From Bacteroidota bacterium (GTDB lineage: Bacteria; Bacteroidota; Ignavibacteria; Palsa-1295), in assembly GCA_030706385.1 (NCBI GenBank), contig JAUZOQ010000002.1:1-64000 (forward strand): a stretch of DNA of 64,000 nucleotides. Reading direction: 5' to 3'. Below the pieces are notes generated by a model. That model was given only the letters and a program-made list of their open reading frames with translations, had not been told where the DNA came from and did not search any database. Positions 1-7,697 of this stretch are shown piece after piece. Positions within the stretch are counted from its first letter, which is position 1. Every line of letters starts with the position of its first letter. The translations under genes and the position numbers were made by a program.

Positions 1-1
1 C

Positions 2-1864
2 CTTGGTTCTTTTTTCAGGCAGGGATTTGGAGCCGAATCGTTTTTCGATCTTCTGAAGTGGCTTCTGATGGCACTTTCACTTCCGGTCTTTTTTTTGCTC
101 GGCATGCCATTTCTGGAATCATCCCTACGAAATATCCGGAGTGGGTTGAAGTCGAATGCCGATCTGCTGATAGCGATCGGAGTTACTGCTGCGCTATTGC
201 TCTCGATATACAATACCGTCTTCGCAGCCGGTCCGGTGTATTATGAAACTGCTGTTGCTATTCTCGTAATTGTTACTACAGGCAGATATCTGGAAGCAAA
301 GTCACGAGCTCGCGCATCGCAAGCTATCGAAGATCTTGAAAAAAGTATTCCCAAAACCGTTGTTCGTTATCGAGATGGTATTGAATGTGAAATAGAAGTA
401 TCGGCATTGATCGAAGGAGATATCATTCTTTTGAAACCTGGAGATACAATTCCTGTAGATAGCGTGGTTCGCAGAGGCACGGCACATGTTAGCGAGGCGA
501 TGCTCAGCGGAGAACCGAAACCTCTGTTGAAGCAAACGGGAGATAAGTTGCTAGCAGGCTCTCTCAATTACGATGGAGCGCTTACTCTTGAGGTAGTTCA
601 TCCTTTTTCCAAGAGCTACGTTTCTCAGCTCGAGACACTTCTTCTTGAGTCCAAATTACAGCGCGCAAGAATTCAGGTTCTGGCAGATCGCATTTCCGCC
701 GTGGCAGTACCGGTAATTATTGCAGTATCGATCGGAAGTTTTCTTTACTGGTCGATCGCTGTCGATCTTCGTCAGGGGTTCTTTGCTTTCTTGAGTGTCG
801 TGCTCGTTGCATGTCCCTGCGCATTGGGAATTGCAACTCCGGCCGCGCTCTGGATCGCTGTCAGCGAAGCTTCAAAACGCGGAATACTCTTTCGATCGCT
901 TGACTCGCTGGAACGCCTTGCGTCGGTCAGAACGATTTTTTTTGATAAGACCGGTACGCTCACCTCCGGCACGCCTCGCCTTCGTTCGCAAGCAGTAAAT
1001 AGTGATGTGATCAAGCAGAAGTATGTTGCCGATGAGCTTCACTTGCTTGCGATGATTCGAGAGGTTGCTTCTTATTCACATCATCCGTTTTCCCAGGCAC
1101 TTGCTGATGCGTTGCCAAAGAATGGCTATAAAGCAGGCGATGTCACGGACTTTCAAGAAATTCCTGCACAGGGGATCCGTGCGAAGATTGATGGATTAAG
1201 TATTAGGATCGGTTCGCATTCCTTTGCTGCTTCTAAAAACGAGAAACGGGCAGATGCAAATGTTTGGTGCTCAGTGATGCGAGGGGACGGTCAGTCTCAG
1301 GACGCCGTCCTCTTTAATTTTGAAGATGTTGTCAGGCCCGAAGCAATGACCACGATTTCCCAGTTAAAAACTCTTGGATATAATACCACAATTCTTTCCG
1401 GCGATCAACCACTGGCCGCGGAAAGAATGGGAAGGGATCTTGGCACAACGGGCATCGGAGGGTTATCGCCACAGGACAAGGTAAATCTCGTTCGCAGCGA
1501 ACCTCGATCGGTATTCGTTGGTGATGGAATGAATGATGCAGGTGCGATCGGAGCAGCTCAGGTTGGTATTGCCATGGGCCACGGATCCGATCTTATTCGA
1601 TCGGGAGCGGATGTAATTCTTTTCGACCGTGAGCTGCAGCGTATTCCTCAAACGCTGCAACTCGCGCAGAAGACGATGCGAATCGTTAAGCAAAATCTCT
1701 TTTGGGCATTTGCGTATAATATCATCGGCGTTGCATTGGCTGCGATGGGTTATCTTAACCCCATCATTGCGGCACTAGCCATGGCTCTTTCCAGCATCGC
1801 CGTTACTCAGAACTCCATGCGTTTAAACGGAGCATTCCCCGCGAAGGAGGAAATCCATGCTTGA
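2..1864 (+). CDS. Copper-translocating P1B-type ATPase, CcoI/CopA-like (5' end outside window)
   Basis: Pumps copper across the inner membrane at the cost of ATP; in this setting probably supplies copper for cbb3 oxidase maturation. The reading frame is open to the window edge, so the gene starts upstream and any N-terminal metal-binding domain is not seen. Visible marks in order: two N-terminal membrane segments, the actuator-loop SGEP near 509, the metal-binding CPC triad near 813 (VACPCALGIATPAAL), the phosphorylation motif DKTGTLT near 943, an HP dipeptide in SYSHHPFSQ near 1081, and the hinge GDGMNDA near 1522. Overlaps the next gene by 8 bp, so translation is likely coupled. The FixI/CcoI role rests on neighbours (SafE-like and CcoG-like genes); the family call is firm. 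Confidence 0.93.
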   Translation, partial: LGSFFRQGFGAESFFDLLKWLLMALSLPVFFLLGMPFLESSLRNIRSGLKSNADLLIAIGVTAALLLSIYNTVFAAGPVYYETAVAILVIVTTGRYLEAKSRARASQAIEDLEKSIPKTVVRYRDGIECEIEVSALIEGDIILLKPGDTIPVDSVVRRGTAHVSEAMLSGEPKPLLKQTGDKLLAGSLNYDGALTLEVVHPFSKSYVSQLETLLLESKLQRARIQVLADRISAVAVPVIIAVSIGSFLYWSIAVDLRQGFFAFLSVVLVACPCALGIATPAALWIAVSEASKRGILFRSLDSLERLASVRTIFFDKTGTLTSGTPRLRSQAVNSDVIKQKYVADELHLLAMIREVASYSHHPFSQALADALPKNGYKAGDVTDFQEIPAQGIRAKIDGLSIRIGSHSFAASKNEKRADANVWCSVMRGDGQSQDAVLFNFEDVVRPEAMTTISQLKTLGYNTTILSGDQPLAAERMGRDLGTTGIGGLSPQDKVNLVRSEPRSVFVGDGMNDAGAIGAAQVGIAMGHGSDLIRSGADVILFDRELQRIPQTLQLAQKTMRIVKQNLFWAFAYNIIGVALAAMGYLNPIIAALAMALSSIAVTQNSMRLNGAFPAKEEIHA

Positions 1865-2588
1865 GCTTTGGCTTGCATTTCTTGCCGGCACCCTTTCCAG
1901 CCTTCACTGCATCGGCATGTGCGGACCAATCATCATGGGCTGCGTTGCACCTCGCCCGATTCAAATTTCAGTTTCAGGAAATTCAGCAGCGTTCGGATCG
2001 AAAGCAGTTGCGATCACTCCGCATCTGTTATACAATTCCGGAAGAGTGCTTTCATATTCTATGATCGGTATGATAGCGGGTCTCGTGGGCTCCGCTGCCC
2101 TCCTTTCAACCGCTCTTCAAATGGGTTTCAGCATTGCGCTTGGAAGCATGATGATTGTCATGGCCCTTTTTCAATTGAATATCTATCCCAAACTCTTTCG
2201 GAAAGAACGGAAAGACTCATTTACAAAGAAGTTTTTTTCGACGATACAGTCATCCAAAGCATCAGAGGCAAAATTCTTGATCGGCTTCTTAACACCGCTG
2301 TTACCATGCGGTTTGCTGTATGGCATGGCTGCTCATGCTGCGGTGAGCTCGTCGCCAGTGACCGGTGCGTTGGAAATGGGAGCTTTTGCATTCGGTTCTG
2401 TACCTGCTTTAATGGTGACGGGATTGCTCTCCGGAGCTATCGGAGTCCGCATCCGTAAGTACGGCACAATATTCGCCGCAATGCTTTTAGTTGTGATGGG
2501 TTTGCTAACCATCGCCCGAGGAGTCGGTATCTACCGCGGAGCGACTCTGCTTCCTTTCGAGCAGCATGTATGCGGCGACACACGCTAA
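1857..2588 (+). CDS. Sulfite exporter TauE/SafE-type membrane protein of the cbb3 assembly cluster
   Basis: Polytopic inner-membrane protein of 243 residues. The N-terminus carries the motif LHCIGMCGPIIMG, typical of the TauE/SafE-like (UreH/DsbD-like transmembrane) family found beside ccoI in many bacteria; a second conserved stretch FLTPLLPCGLLYGMAAHA lies near residue 145. Conserved cysteines in both suggest metal (copper) handling or thiol chemistry; the exact reaction is unknown for this subfamily. It starts within the end of the ATPase gene, so the two are co-translated. Role in cytochrome oxidase maturation is inferred from context. Confidence 0.85.
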   Translation: MLELWLAFLAGTLSSLHCIGMCGPIIMGCVAPRPIQISVSGNSAAFGSKAVAITPHLLYNSGRVLSYSMIGMIAGLVGSAALLSTALQMGFSIALGSMMIVMALFQLNIYPKLFRKERKDSFTKKFFSTIQSSKASEAKFLIGFLTPLLPCGLLYGMAAHAAVSSSPVTGALEMGAFAFGSVPALMVTGLLSGAIGVRIRKYGTIFAAMLLVVMGLLTIARGVGIYRGATLLPFEQHVCGDTR

Positions 2589-2610
2589 ATTTTCACTAAC
2601 CACTACGATC

Positions 2611-2829
2611 ATGACTACACGTTTCTTCAGTTTAATCGCTCTCATGGCACTGATCGCATTGCTTGCAATCGGATTACCCACGTTTATTAATTCATTCAAT
2701 ACCAATCCATCGGTTACAGCAATCTTCATGACCGGTTTGGTCGTCATCACCATTCTTGCCGGCGCAGTGATGCTGTTACTCTTCGGAGTACTGGGTATCA
2801 ATGATAAGCCGGCAAAGACGAGCCTCTGA
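2611..2829 (+). CDS. Small two-helix membrane protein, unknown function
   Basis: 72 residues from the ATG at 2611, chosen over an in-frame ATG at 2566 that would overlap the previous gene and add a polar N-terminus. Two hydrophobic segments (about residues 5-24 and 36-60) separated by a short polar loop, then a polar tail. It lies 22 bp after the SafE-like gene and 17 bp before the polyferredoxin gene, in the same operon. Size and position recall the small accessory membrane proteins of cbb3 oxidase clusters, but I see no diagnostic motif. Confidence 0.6.
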   Translation: MTTRFFSLIALMALIALLAIGLPTFINSFNTNPSVTAIFMTGLVVITILAGAVMLLLFGVLGINDKPAKTSL

Positions 2830-2846
2830 AACGACTTCTTCCACCA

Positions 2847-3734
2847 ATGAAATCCAAATTCCGATCAGGTGTCGTCAGTGCTCGCTATTGGGTCAATGGG
2901 CTCATCATTGCTACATTGATAGCCTTACCGCTCTTCCATGTAATCAAATTCGATTTTCTGAACGGGGTATTTTACTTGTTCGGAAATGAAACCACATGGC
3001 TGGTTACGGCGACAGGCTTCTTGGGGTTCTGGGCCGGGTCCTACGTTCTGACTCTCCTTGCCGATTACGTATACGGAAGATTGTTTTGCGGATGGATCTG
3101 CTCGTGGGGATCGCTACTGAGAACACTGAGTTACACACGGGATGCGGCAAAACGGAAACACCTCTTTGTTCAGGCGCCGCAGGTCTTCACGGTATTGGCA
3201 GCATTGGTCTCGACGATCGGCTTACTGAATTGGTTCACCGATATAACAGTACTTTTTCAACCCTCGCATAAGGCATTCGCAGTCTATTTATCTGCATTCC
3301 TGGCAATCACAGGTGTATCGACATTTATGCTCTGGAAAGTCGGATTGAAGTTTTGTCAAAATTATTGCCCGATCGGTTGGTATCTTGGTGTGATCTCGCA
3401 AAAGCACATGATGCGCATCGATTTTGAACCTGCTAACTGCACACTCGGTGAAGTGTGTGTGCATGATTGTCCAATGGCGCTCGATCCGCGATTGCTGGCT
3501 ATGGATACGGAGAAAGATTCGCATTCCCAGTGTATCCTCTGCGGTGATTGCCTGACTTCCTGCAATGCATGCGCAGCGAAAGTGCCCGGTGAAAAGCCTC
3601 TACAACTGGTTACCAGCTCTCAACCTACTGTCACCATTGATCTTGCAGGAATACTGACACAAATGAGACAAGAGAAAACGGAAAAGCGGAAATTGAAGAA
3701 AGAATCGAAAACACGGTCTCTCTCAGAGGTTTAA
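2847..3734 (+). CDS. CcoG/NapH-type 4Fe-4S polyferredoxin membrane protein
   Basis: Integral membrane iron-sulfur protein of 295 residues. About five hydrophobic segments carry the family motifs FCGWICSWG and FCQNYCPIGWYLG; the soluble C-terminal part has two ferredoxin-like cysteine clusters (CTLGEVCVHDCP and CILCGDCLTSCNAC), enough for two 4Fe-4S centres. At 295 residues it lacks the long periplasmic C-terminal domain of classical CcoG (about 470), so it is closer in size to NapH. As the last gene of the ccoI-safE cluster it probably works as the RdxA/CcoG-like redox protein in copper delivery to cbb3 oxidase. The tail is strongly basic (residues 272-290). Confidence 0.82.
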   Translation: MKSKFRSGVVSARYWVNGLIIATLIALPLFHVIKFDFLNGVFYLFGNETTWLVTATGFLGFWAGSYVLTLLADYVYGRLFCGWICSWGSLLRTLSYTRDAAKRKHLFVQAPQVFTVLAALVSTIGLLNWFTDITVLFQPSHKAFAVYLSAFLAITGVSTFMLWKVGLKFCQNYCPIGWYLGVISQKHMMRIDFEPANCTLGEVCVHDCPMALDPRLLAMDTEKDSHSQCILCGDCLTSCNACAAKVPGEKPLQLVTSSQPTVTIDLAGILTQMRQEKTEKRKLKKESKTRSLSEV

Positions 3735-3954
3735 TCGGAAGGTCGCTATTGCTGACTTCTTGCACTTACGTATCCGATTTCTTACTGTAAGGATTCGTGA
3801 TTTGCCTCAAAGTTGGAAGTTGCGTCAAACTCTTATCATCGAATGCGAGTCCCAATCAAGGTATTCACCGGTCGTGAGTGCTTCATAGGACTGTTTCCAC
3901 ACATTTAAAGGTTGTATTATCACTCCCTATGTCATATTTACGAAATGTGCTCTG

Positions 3955-5259
3955 ATGCAACCATACTCGCCGAGACCCGGCAAACGCCACAACCTTTTCA
4001 TTATTGCCTTCAAACATTTTCCGACCGGCCTATTAGCCACTGCGATCGGTATAGCGTTTCTAAGTGCACCACTGCTTTATAACCTTTTTCTTGATAACGG
4101 ATTCGATTCTGTCATTATTCGAGTAGGACTAACCGGAGCGGTGATCGGTATTGTACCTCTGATCTTTTTATACCTCGTCACTCTTCTCCGATCGACAAAG
4201 ATCCGGGTTCGTTTGGAAGCAGAAGCCCAGGAAGAGTTAGCCATGATTTCCAGTGATCTGGTGGCGCTGCAGGAAAAGGAGATCAAAGAGGAGAAAGAGG
4301 TTATCCGGTTGGAACAAGTAGTTAAAGGCGATATCAAAGCTCGAAAGGTCAAAGACGAAAAGGAAAATGAGCGGTGGGATTTGCTTACGGAGTCGCTTCG
4401 CCTGCAGAACCAAACCGTGGAATTAGCCTCTGAAGAACGATTACTTGTCGCCCAACAGGTCAAGGATATTAAGGAAGAAGGCGAAGTCATGAGGAAAGGC
4501 CTGGCTTCTGACGATTTGGAAGCACGCCATATTAAGGATATTAAGGAAGACAAACGCTGGGATTCGCTTAATGCCCAGATCCGGCAGCAAAATGCAACGG
4601 CAGAACTGGCATCTGAAGAGAGGCTACTTGTCGCTCAGCAGGTTAAGGATATTAAGGACGAAGGCGAAATCATGAGAAAAGGTTTGGCCTCCGATGACTT
4701 AGAAGCCCGGCATGCCAAGGATCTTAAAGAAGATAAACGCTGGGATTCGCTCAACGAACGTCTTCGGGTGCAGGAAGTGATCGGCCAGCAGCACATCGAA
4801 GAAAAGGAGCAGCGCGAAATTGCTCGGCAAGAATATGCCTCGACGCAAAGGTTATCCATTGCACAAGAAATCAAGGATCGTAAGGATGAACGCGACATCG
4901 AACGGAAGGAGATTGCATCAGACGAACTGCAAGCCCGCATTGATAAAGATACGAAAGACGAGATTCGGTGGAATGCTCTATATGAACGCCTGCGCATTCA
5001 GGAAGAACGCAGTGAAGAGCGTGAACAACGACAGATTCTCAGAGATGAAGAATTTGTGAAGATGCGCACTGAAGATCGGTTGAAGGACCAGTATAAGACA
5101 CTCTTCGCGAGATTCATAAGAAATTCATCCGACGCGATCCTGAACAATCAGGTCGCCGATGGCACTGCCCCAATTCCCCAAGAGTGGCTAAGGGCACAGC
5201 CGGAAATAATCAAGAACCCGTCGCTGGAGGACTTACTCGCGACCTATAATCAGCGATAA
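3955..5259 (+). CDS. Membrane-anchored coiled-coil protein with 61-residue repeats
   Basis: 434 residues, no family recognised. Two transmembrane segments (about residues 23-46 and 55-78) are followed by about 300 highly charged residues predicted to be continuous coiled coil. The coiled coil is built from four related units of about 61 residues with the core ASDDLEARHxKDxKEDKRW; the two central units (residues 156-216 and 217-277) are nearly identical and the outer two diverged. A short globular tail ends the protein. It precedes a receiver-domain gene by 34 bp and a kinase that also has a long repeat coiled coil, so it may be a membrane scaffold or signalling partner; that is inference. No clear ribosome binding site precedes the ATG. 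Confidence 0.75.
   Translation: MQPYSPRPGKRHNLFIIAFKHFPTGLLATAIGIAFLSAPLLYNLFLDNGFDSVIIRVGLTGAVIGIVPLIFLYLVTLLRSTKIRVRLEAEAQEELAMISSDLVALQEKEIKEEKEVIRLEQVVKGDIKARKVKDEKENERWDLLTESLRLQNQTVELASEERLLVAQQVKDIKEEGEVMRKGLASDDLEARHIKDIKEDKRWDSLNAQIRQQNATAELASEERLLVAQQVKDIKDEGEIMRKGLASDDLEARHAKDLKEDKRWDSLNERLRVQEVIGQQHIEEKEQREIARQEYASTQRLSIAQEIKDRKDERDIERKEIASDELQARIDKDTKDEIRWNALYERLRIQEERSEEREQRQILRDEEFVKMRTEDRLKDQYKTLFARFIRNSSDAILNNQVADGTAPIPQEWLRAQPEIIKNPSLEDLLATYNQR
4420..4785 (+). repeat. Two tandem 183-bp coding repeats in the coiled-coil protein
   Basis: Units 4420-4602 and 4603-4785, each 61 codons, beginning with the peptide ELASEERLLVAQQVKDIK. They differ at only a few residues early on (for example KEEGEVM versus KDEGEIM) and diverge in the last ten. 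Sharper similarity than between the flanking units indicates a recent in-frame duplication. Confidence 0.85.
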
Positions 5260-5293
5260 CACCAAGTTAACATACAATTTTTCTATTCTTATA

Positions 5294-5767
5294 ATGATGC
5301 CAAACCCAATAATATTACTACTCGCCGATGACGATAAAGACGACTGCCTCTTTTTCAAAGATGCATTAGGCGAATTGCCGGTAACGGCCGATCTTACCAC
5401 CGTGCATGATGGCGAGCAGCTTATGCACTTACTCGGAGATGAAACCGTCGTTCCGCCGCTTCCGCACGTTCTATTTCTTGACATTAATATGCCCCGTAAG
5501 AATGGGTTCGAATGTTTGGCAGAAATAAAGAATGACGATAGATTGAAAGGACTTCCCATTATCATTTTCTCCACATCCTTCGAACAGGATGTGGTAAACT
5601 TGCTATTCAAAAACGGAGCCCAGCATTACATTCGCAAACCGGCAGATTTTTCGCAGCTCAAAAAAGTAATCTATCAGGCACTTCTTCTCGCAACGGAAGA
5701 CGAACCCGCACAACCAACGCATGACAATTTCGTCCTGAAGGGCGACTTGGAGGCAGTTCAATCATGA
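5294..5767 (+). CDS. Single-domain response regulator (receiver only)
   Basis: 157 residues forming one CheY-like receiver with no output domain. The acidic pocket is ADDDKDD near residue 11, the phospho-acceptor Asp is in LFLDINMPRKNG near residue 58, the conserved Ser/Thr is in FSTSF, and the Lys is in YIRKPAD. It resembles Rcp1-like regulators that pair with PAS or phytochrome kinases. Its stop overlaps the start of the kinase gene (ATGA), so the pair is translationally coupled and it is probably that kinase's partner. Confidence 0.92.
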   Translation: MMPNPIILLLADDDKDDCLFFKDALGELPVTADLTTVHDGEQLMHLLGDETVVPPLPHVLFLDINMPRKNGFECLAEIKNDDRLKGLPIIIFSTSFEQDVVNLLFKNGAQHYIRKPADFSQLKKVIYQALLLATEDEPAQPTHDNFVLKGDLEAVQS

Positions 5768-7653
5768 AAATAACGAAGACGACGAAAGCCGGCATCCTTC
5801 TTCCCGTAGCAGCATCAAGTGCTTCTACGTCTGGCGCTGAGAAAAAGAAGAAATCGGATAAATTGGTCATCGCCAATAAAGAACTTGCATTTCAAAACGA
5901 TGAGAAGGCAAAGCGAGCCGCTGAATTGATCATTGCCAATAAGGAGCTCGCATTCCAGAACAATGAGAAGGAAAAACGAGCGGCGGAGTTAAACATTGCC
6001 AACAAAGAGCTTGCTTTTCAGAATAATGAGAAGAAAAAGCGCGCCGCGGAATTAGGAATTGCAAATAAAGAACTTGCTTTTCAGGACGAAGAGAAAGTGA
6101 AACGAGCGGCAGAACTGAGTATTGCCAACAGGGAGCTCGCCTTTCAGAACAAAGAAAAGGAAAAACGTGCGGCAGAATTAAGTATTGCAAACAAAGAGCT
6201 TGCATTTCAGAATGATCAGAAAGAAAAGCGCGCCGAGGAATTAGTGATCGCCAATAAGGAATTGGCATATCAAAACCAGGTTAAGGAAAAACGGGCAGCA
6301 GAGTTAGTTGTTGCCAACCAGGAACTTGCCTTCCAAAATACGGAAAAGGAAAAACGTGCGGCAGAGCTGAACATCGCCAATATCGAACTTGCCTACCAGA
6401 ACGATGAAAAAGAAAAACGGGCTGCGGAATTGGGCATAGCCAACAAAGAGCTTGCATTCCAAAATGAAGAGAAAGAAAAACGTGCGGCTGAGGTAAATAT
6501 TGCCAATAAGGAGCTTGCGTTTCAAAATAAGGAAAAGGAGAAGCGTGCCGCGGAATTAAGTATCGCGAATAAGGAGCTTGCCTTTCAAAACGATCAGAAG
6601 GAAAAGCGTGCCGAAGAGTTAGTTATTGCCAACAAAGAACTTGCTATTCAAAATCAGGTAAAGGAAAAACGCTCTGCAGAACTAAATATTGCGAATATCG
6701 AACTGGCCTTTCAAAATCACGAAAAGGAAAAACGTGCGGCAGAGCTAAACATTGCCAACATCGAGCTAGCCTACCAAAATGACGAGAAGGAAAAGCGCGC
6801 GGCAGAGTTGAGCATTGCCAACGAGGAACTCGCCTTCCAGAACGATGAGAAAGAAAAGCGTGCGGCAGAGCTGATCATCGCCAACAAAGAGCTTGCCTTT
6901 CAAAACGACGAAAAAGAAAAACGCGCTGAAGAACTTAGTATTGCGAACAAAGAGCTTCTCGCCTTTACATACGTCTCCAGCCACGATCTGCAGGAACCGC
7001 TTCGCAAAATTCAAACATTCGTCAGCAGACTCAGTGCGAATGAGAGCCAAAGCCTTTCAGACAGAGGCAAAGAGTATTTCCTCGGCATTCAGGAATCGGC
7101 CAAGCGTATGCAGACATTGATCGAAGATCTGCTTGCTTTTTCTCGCGTGAATACGGGCGAACGCATTTTCGTCACTACCGATCTCAATCTCATTATCGAA
7201 GAAGTTAAAAGTGAACTCAAGGAAAGTATTGAAGAAAAACATGCAACGATTGATGTGACAGAAGTCTGTCCGGCAAAGGTGATCCGCTTTCAATTTCGCC
7301 AACTTATGCTCAACCTTATCGGCAATGCACTAAAGTTTTCGGACCCGCATATACCACCTCACATAATCATCTCGAGCAAGAACGTCATGGGCCGTGCGAT
7401 CAATAACGAGAAATTATCGGCAGATAAACCGTACTGTCACATCACCGTTAAAGATAACGGCATCGGGTTCGAAGCGAAATTTACCGATAGAATTTTCGAA
7501 GTGTTTCAAAAACTTCACGATAAAGAAGAATATGCAGGAACAGGAATAGGCCTTGCGATCGTGAAAAAAATCGTCGAAAATCATAATGGCATCATTACTG
7601 CAACGAGCGAACTCGGCAAAGGAGCCCGGTTCGATATTTACATTCCCGCCTGA
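5764..7653 (+). CDS. Histidine kinase with a long 21-residue-repeat coiled coil
   Basis: 629 residues: a short basic N-terminus, a repeat coiled coil (about residues 33-398), then a kinase core. HisKA has the phospho-acceptor His in SSHDLQEPLRKI; the HATPase domain shows LMLNLIGNALKFS (N box), VKDNGIGF (G1) and GTGIGLAIVKKIVE (G2). No transmembrane segment and no PAS, GAF or other sensor domain are visible, so the repeat rod itself or a partner must set the input. The repeat peptide (I)ANKELAFQNxEKEKRAAEL occurs in other bacterial signalling proteins, so the motif is known; the copy number here is high. Co-translated with the upstream receiver gene. Confidence 0.92.
   Translation: MKITKTTKAGILLPVAASSASTSGAEKKKKSDKLVIANKELAFQNDEKAKRAAELIIANKELAFQNNEKEKRAAELNIANKELAFQNNEKKKRAAELGIANKELAFQDEEKVKRAAELSIANRELAFQNKEKEKRAAELSIANKELAFQNDQKEKRAEELVIANKELAYQNQVKEKRAAELVVANQELAFQNTEKEKRAAELNIANIELAYQNDEKEKRAAELGIANKELAFQNEEKEKRAAEVNIANKELAFQNKEKEKRAAELSIANKELAFQNDQKEKRAEELVIANKELAIQNQVKEKRSAELNIANIELAFQNHEKEKRAAELNIANIELAYQNDEKEKRAAELSIANEELAFQNDEKEKRAAELIIANKELAFQNDEKEKRAEELSIANKELLAFTYVSSHDLQEPLRKIQTFVSRLSANESQSLSDRGKEYFLGIQESAKRMQTLIEDLLAFSRVNTGERIFVTTDLNLIIEEVKSELKESIEEKHATIDVTEVCPAKVIRFQFRQLMLNLIGNALKFSDPHIPPHIIISSKNVMGRAINNEKLSADKPYCHITVKDNGIGFEAKFTDRIFEVFQKLHDKEEYAGTGIGLAIVKKIVENHNGIITATSELGKGARFDIYIPA
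5917..6924 (+). repeat. 16 tandem 63-bp coding repeats (21 residues each) in the kinase
   Basis: Sixteen uninterrupted 63-bp units, consensus peptide AAELxIANKELAFQNxEKEKR, plus partial units on both sides (from about 5860 and to about 6957). Twenty-one residues are exactly three heptads, so the phase of a coiled coil is kept. Units 5-10 and 11-16 match one another in order (the AAELSIANKELAFQNDQKEKR unit and the following VKEKR unit recur), which points to duplication of a six-unit, 378-bp block. Confidence 0.93.
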
Positions 7654-7697
7654 AATCCTGCGATAACAACTTTCAACAATAAGCACCCCAATTCACG

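Noticed and set aside
5930..6525. Long minus-strand frames opposite the kinase repeats
   Set aside because: They arise from the repeated codon pattern of the plus-strand gene and give low-complexity, signal-less peptides.
5860..6957. Regular 63-bp repeats could suggest a CRISPR or non-coding satellite
   Set aside because: They are an open, in-phase coding repeat within a histidine kinase, with no unique spacers.
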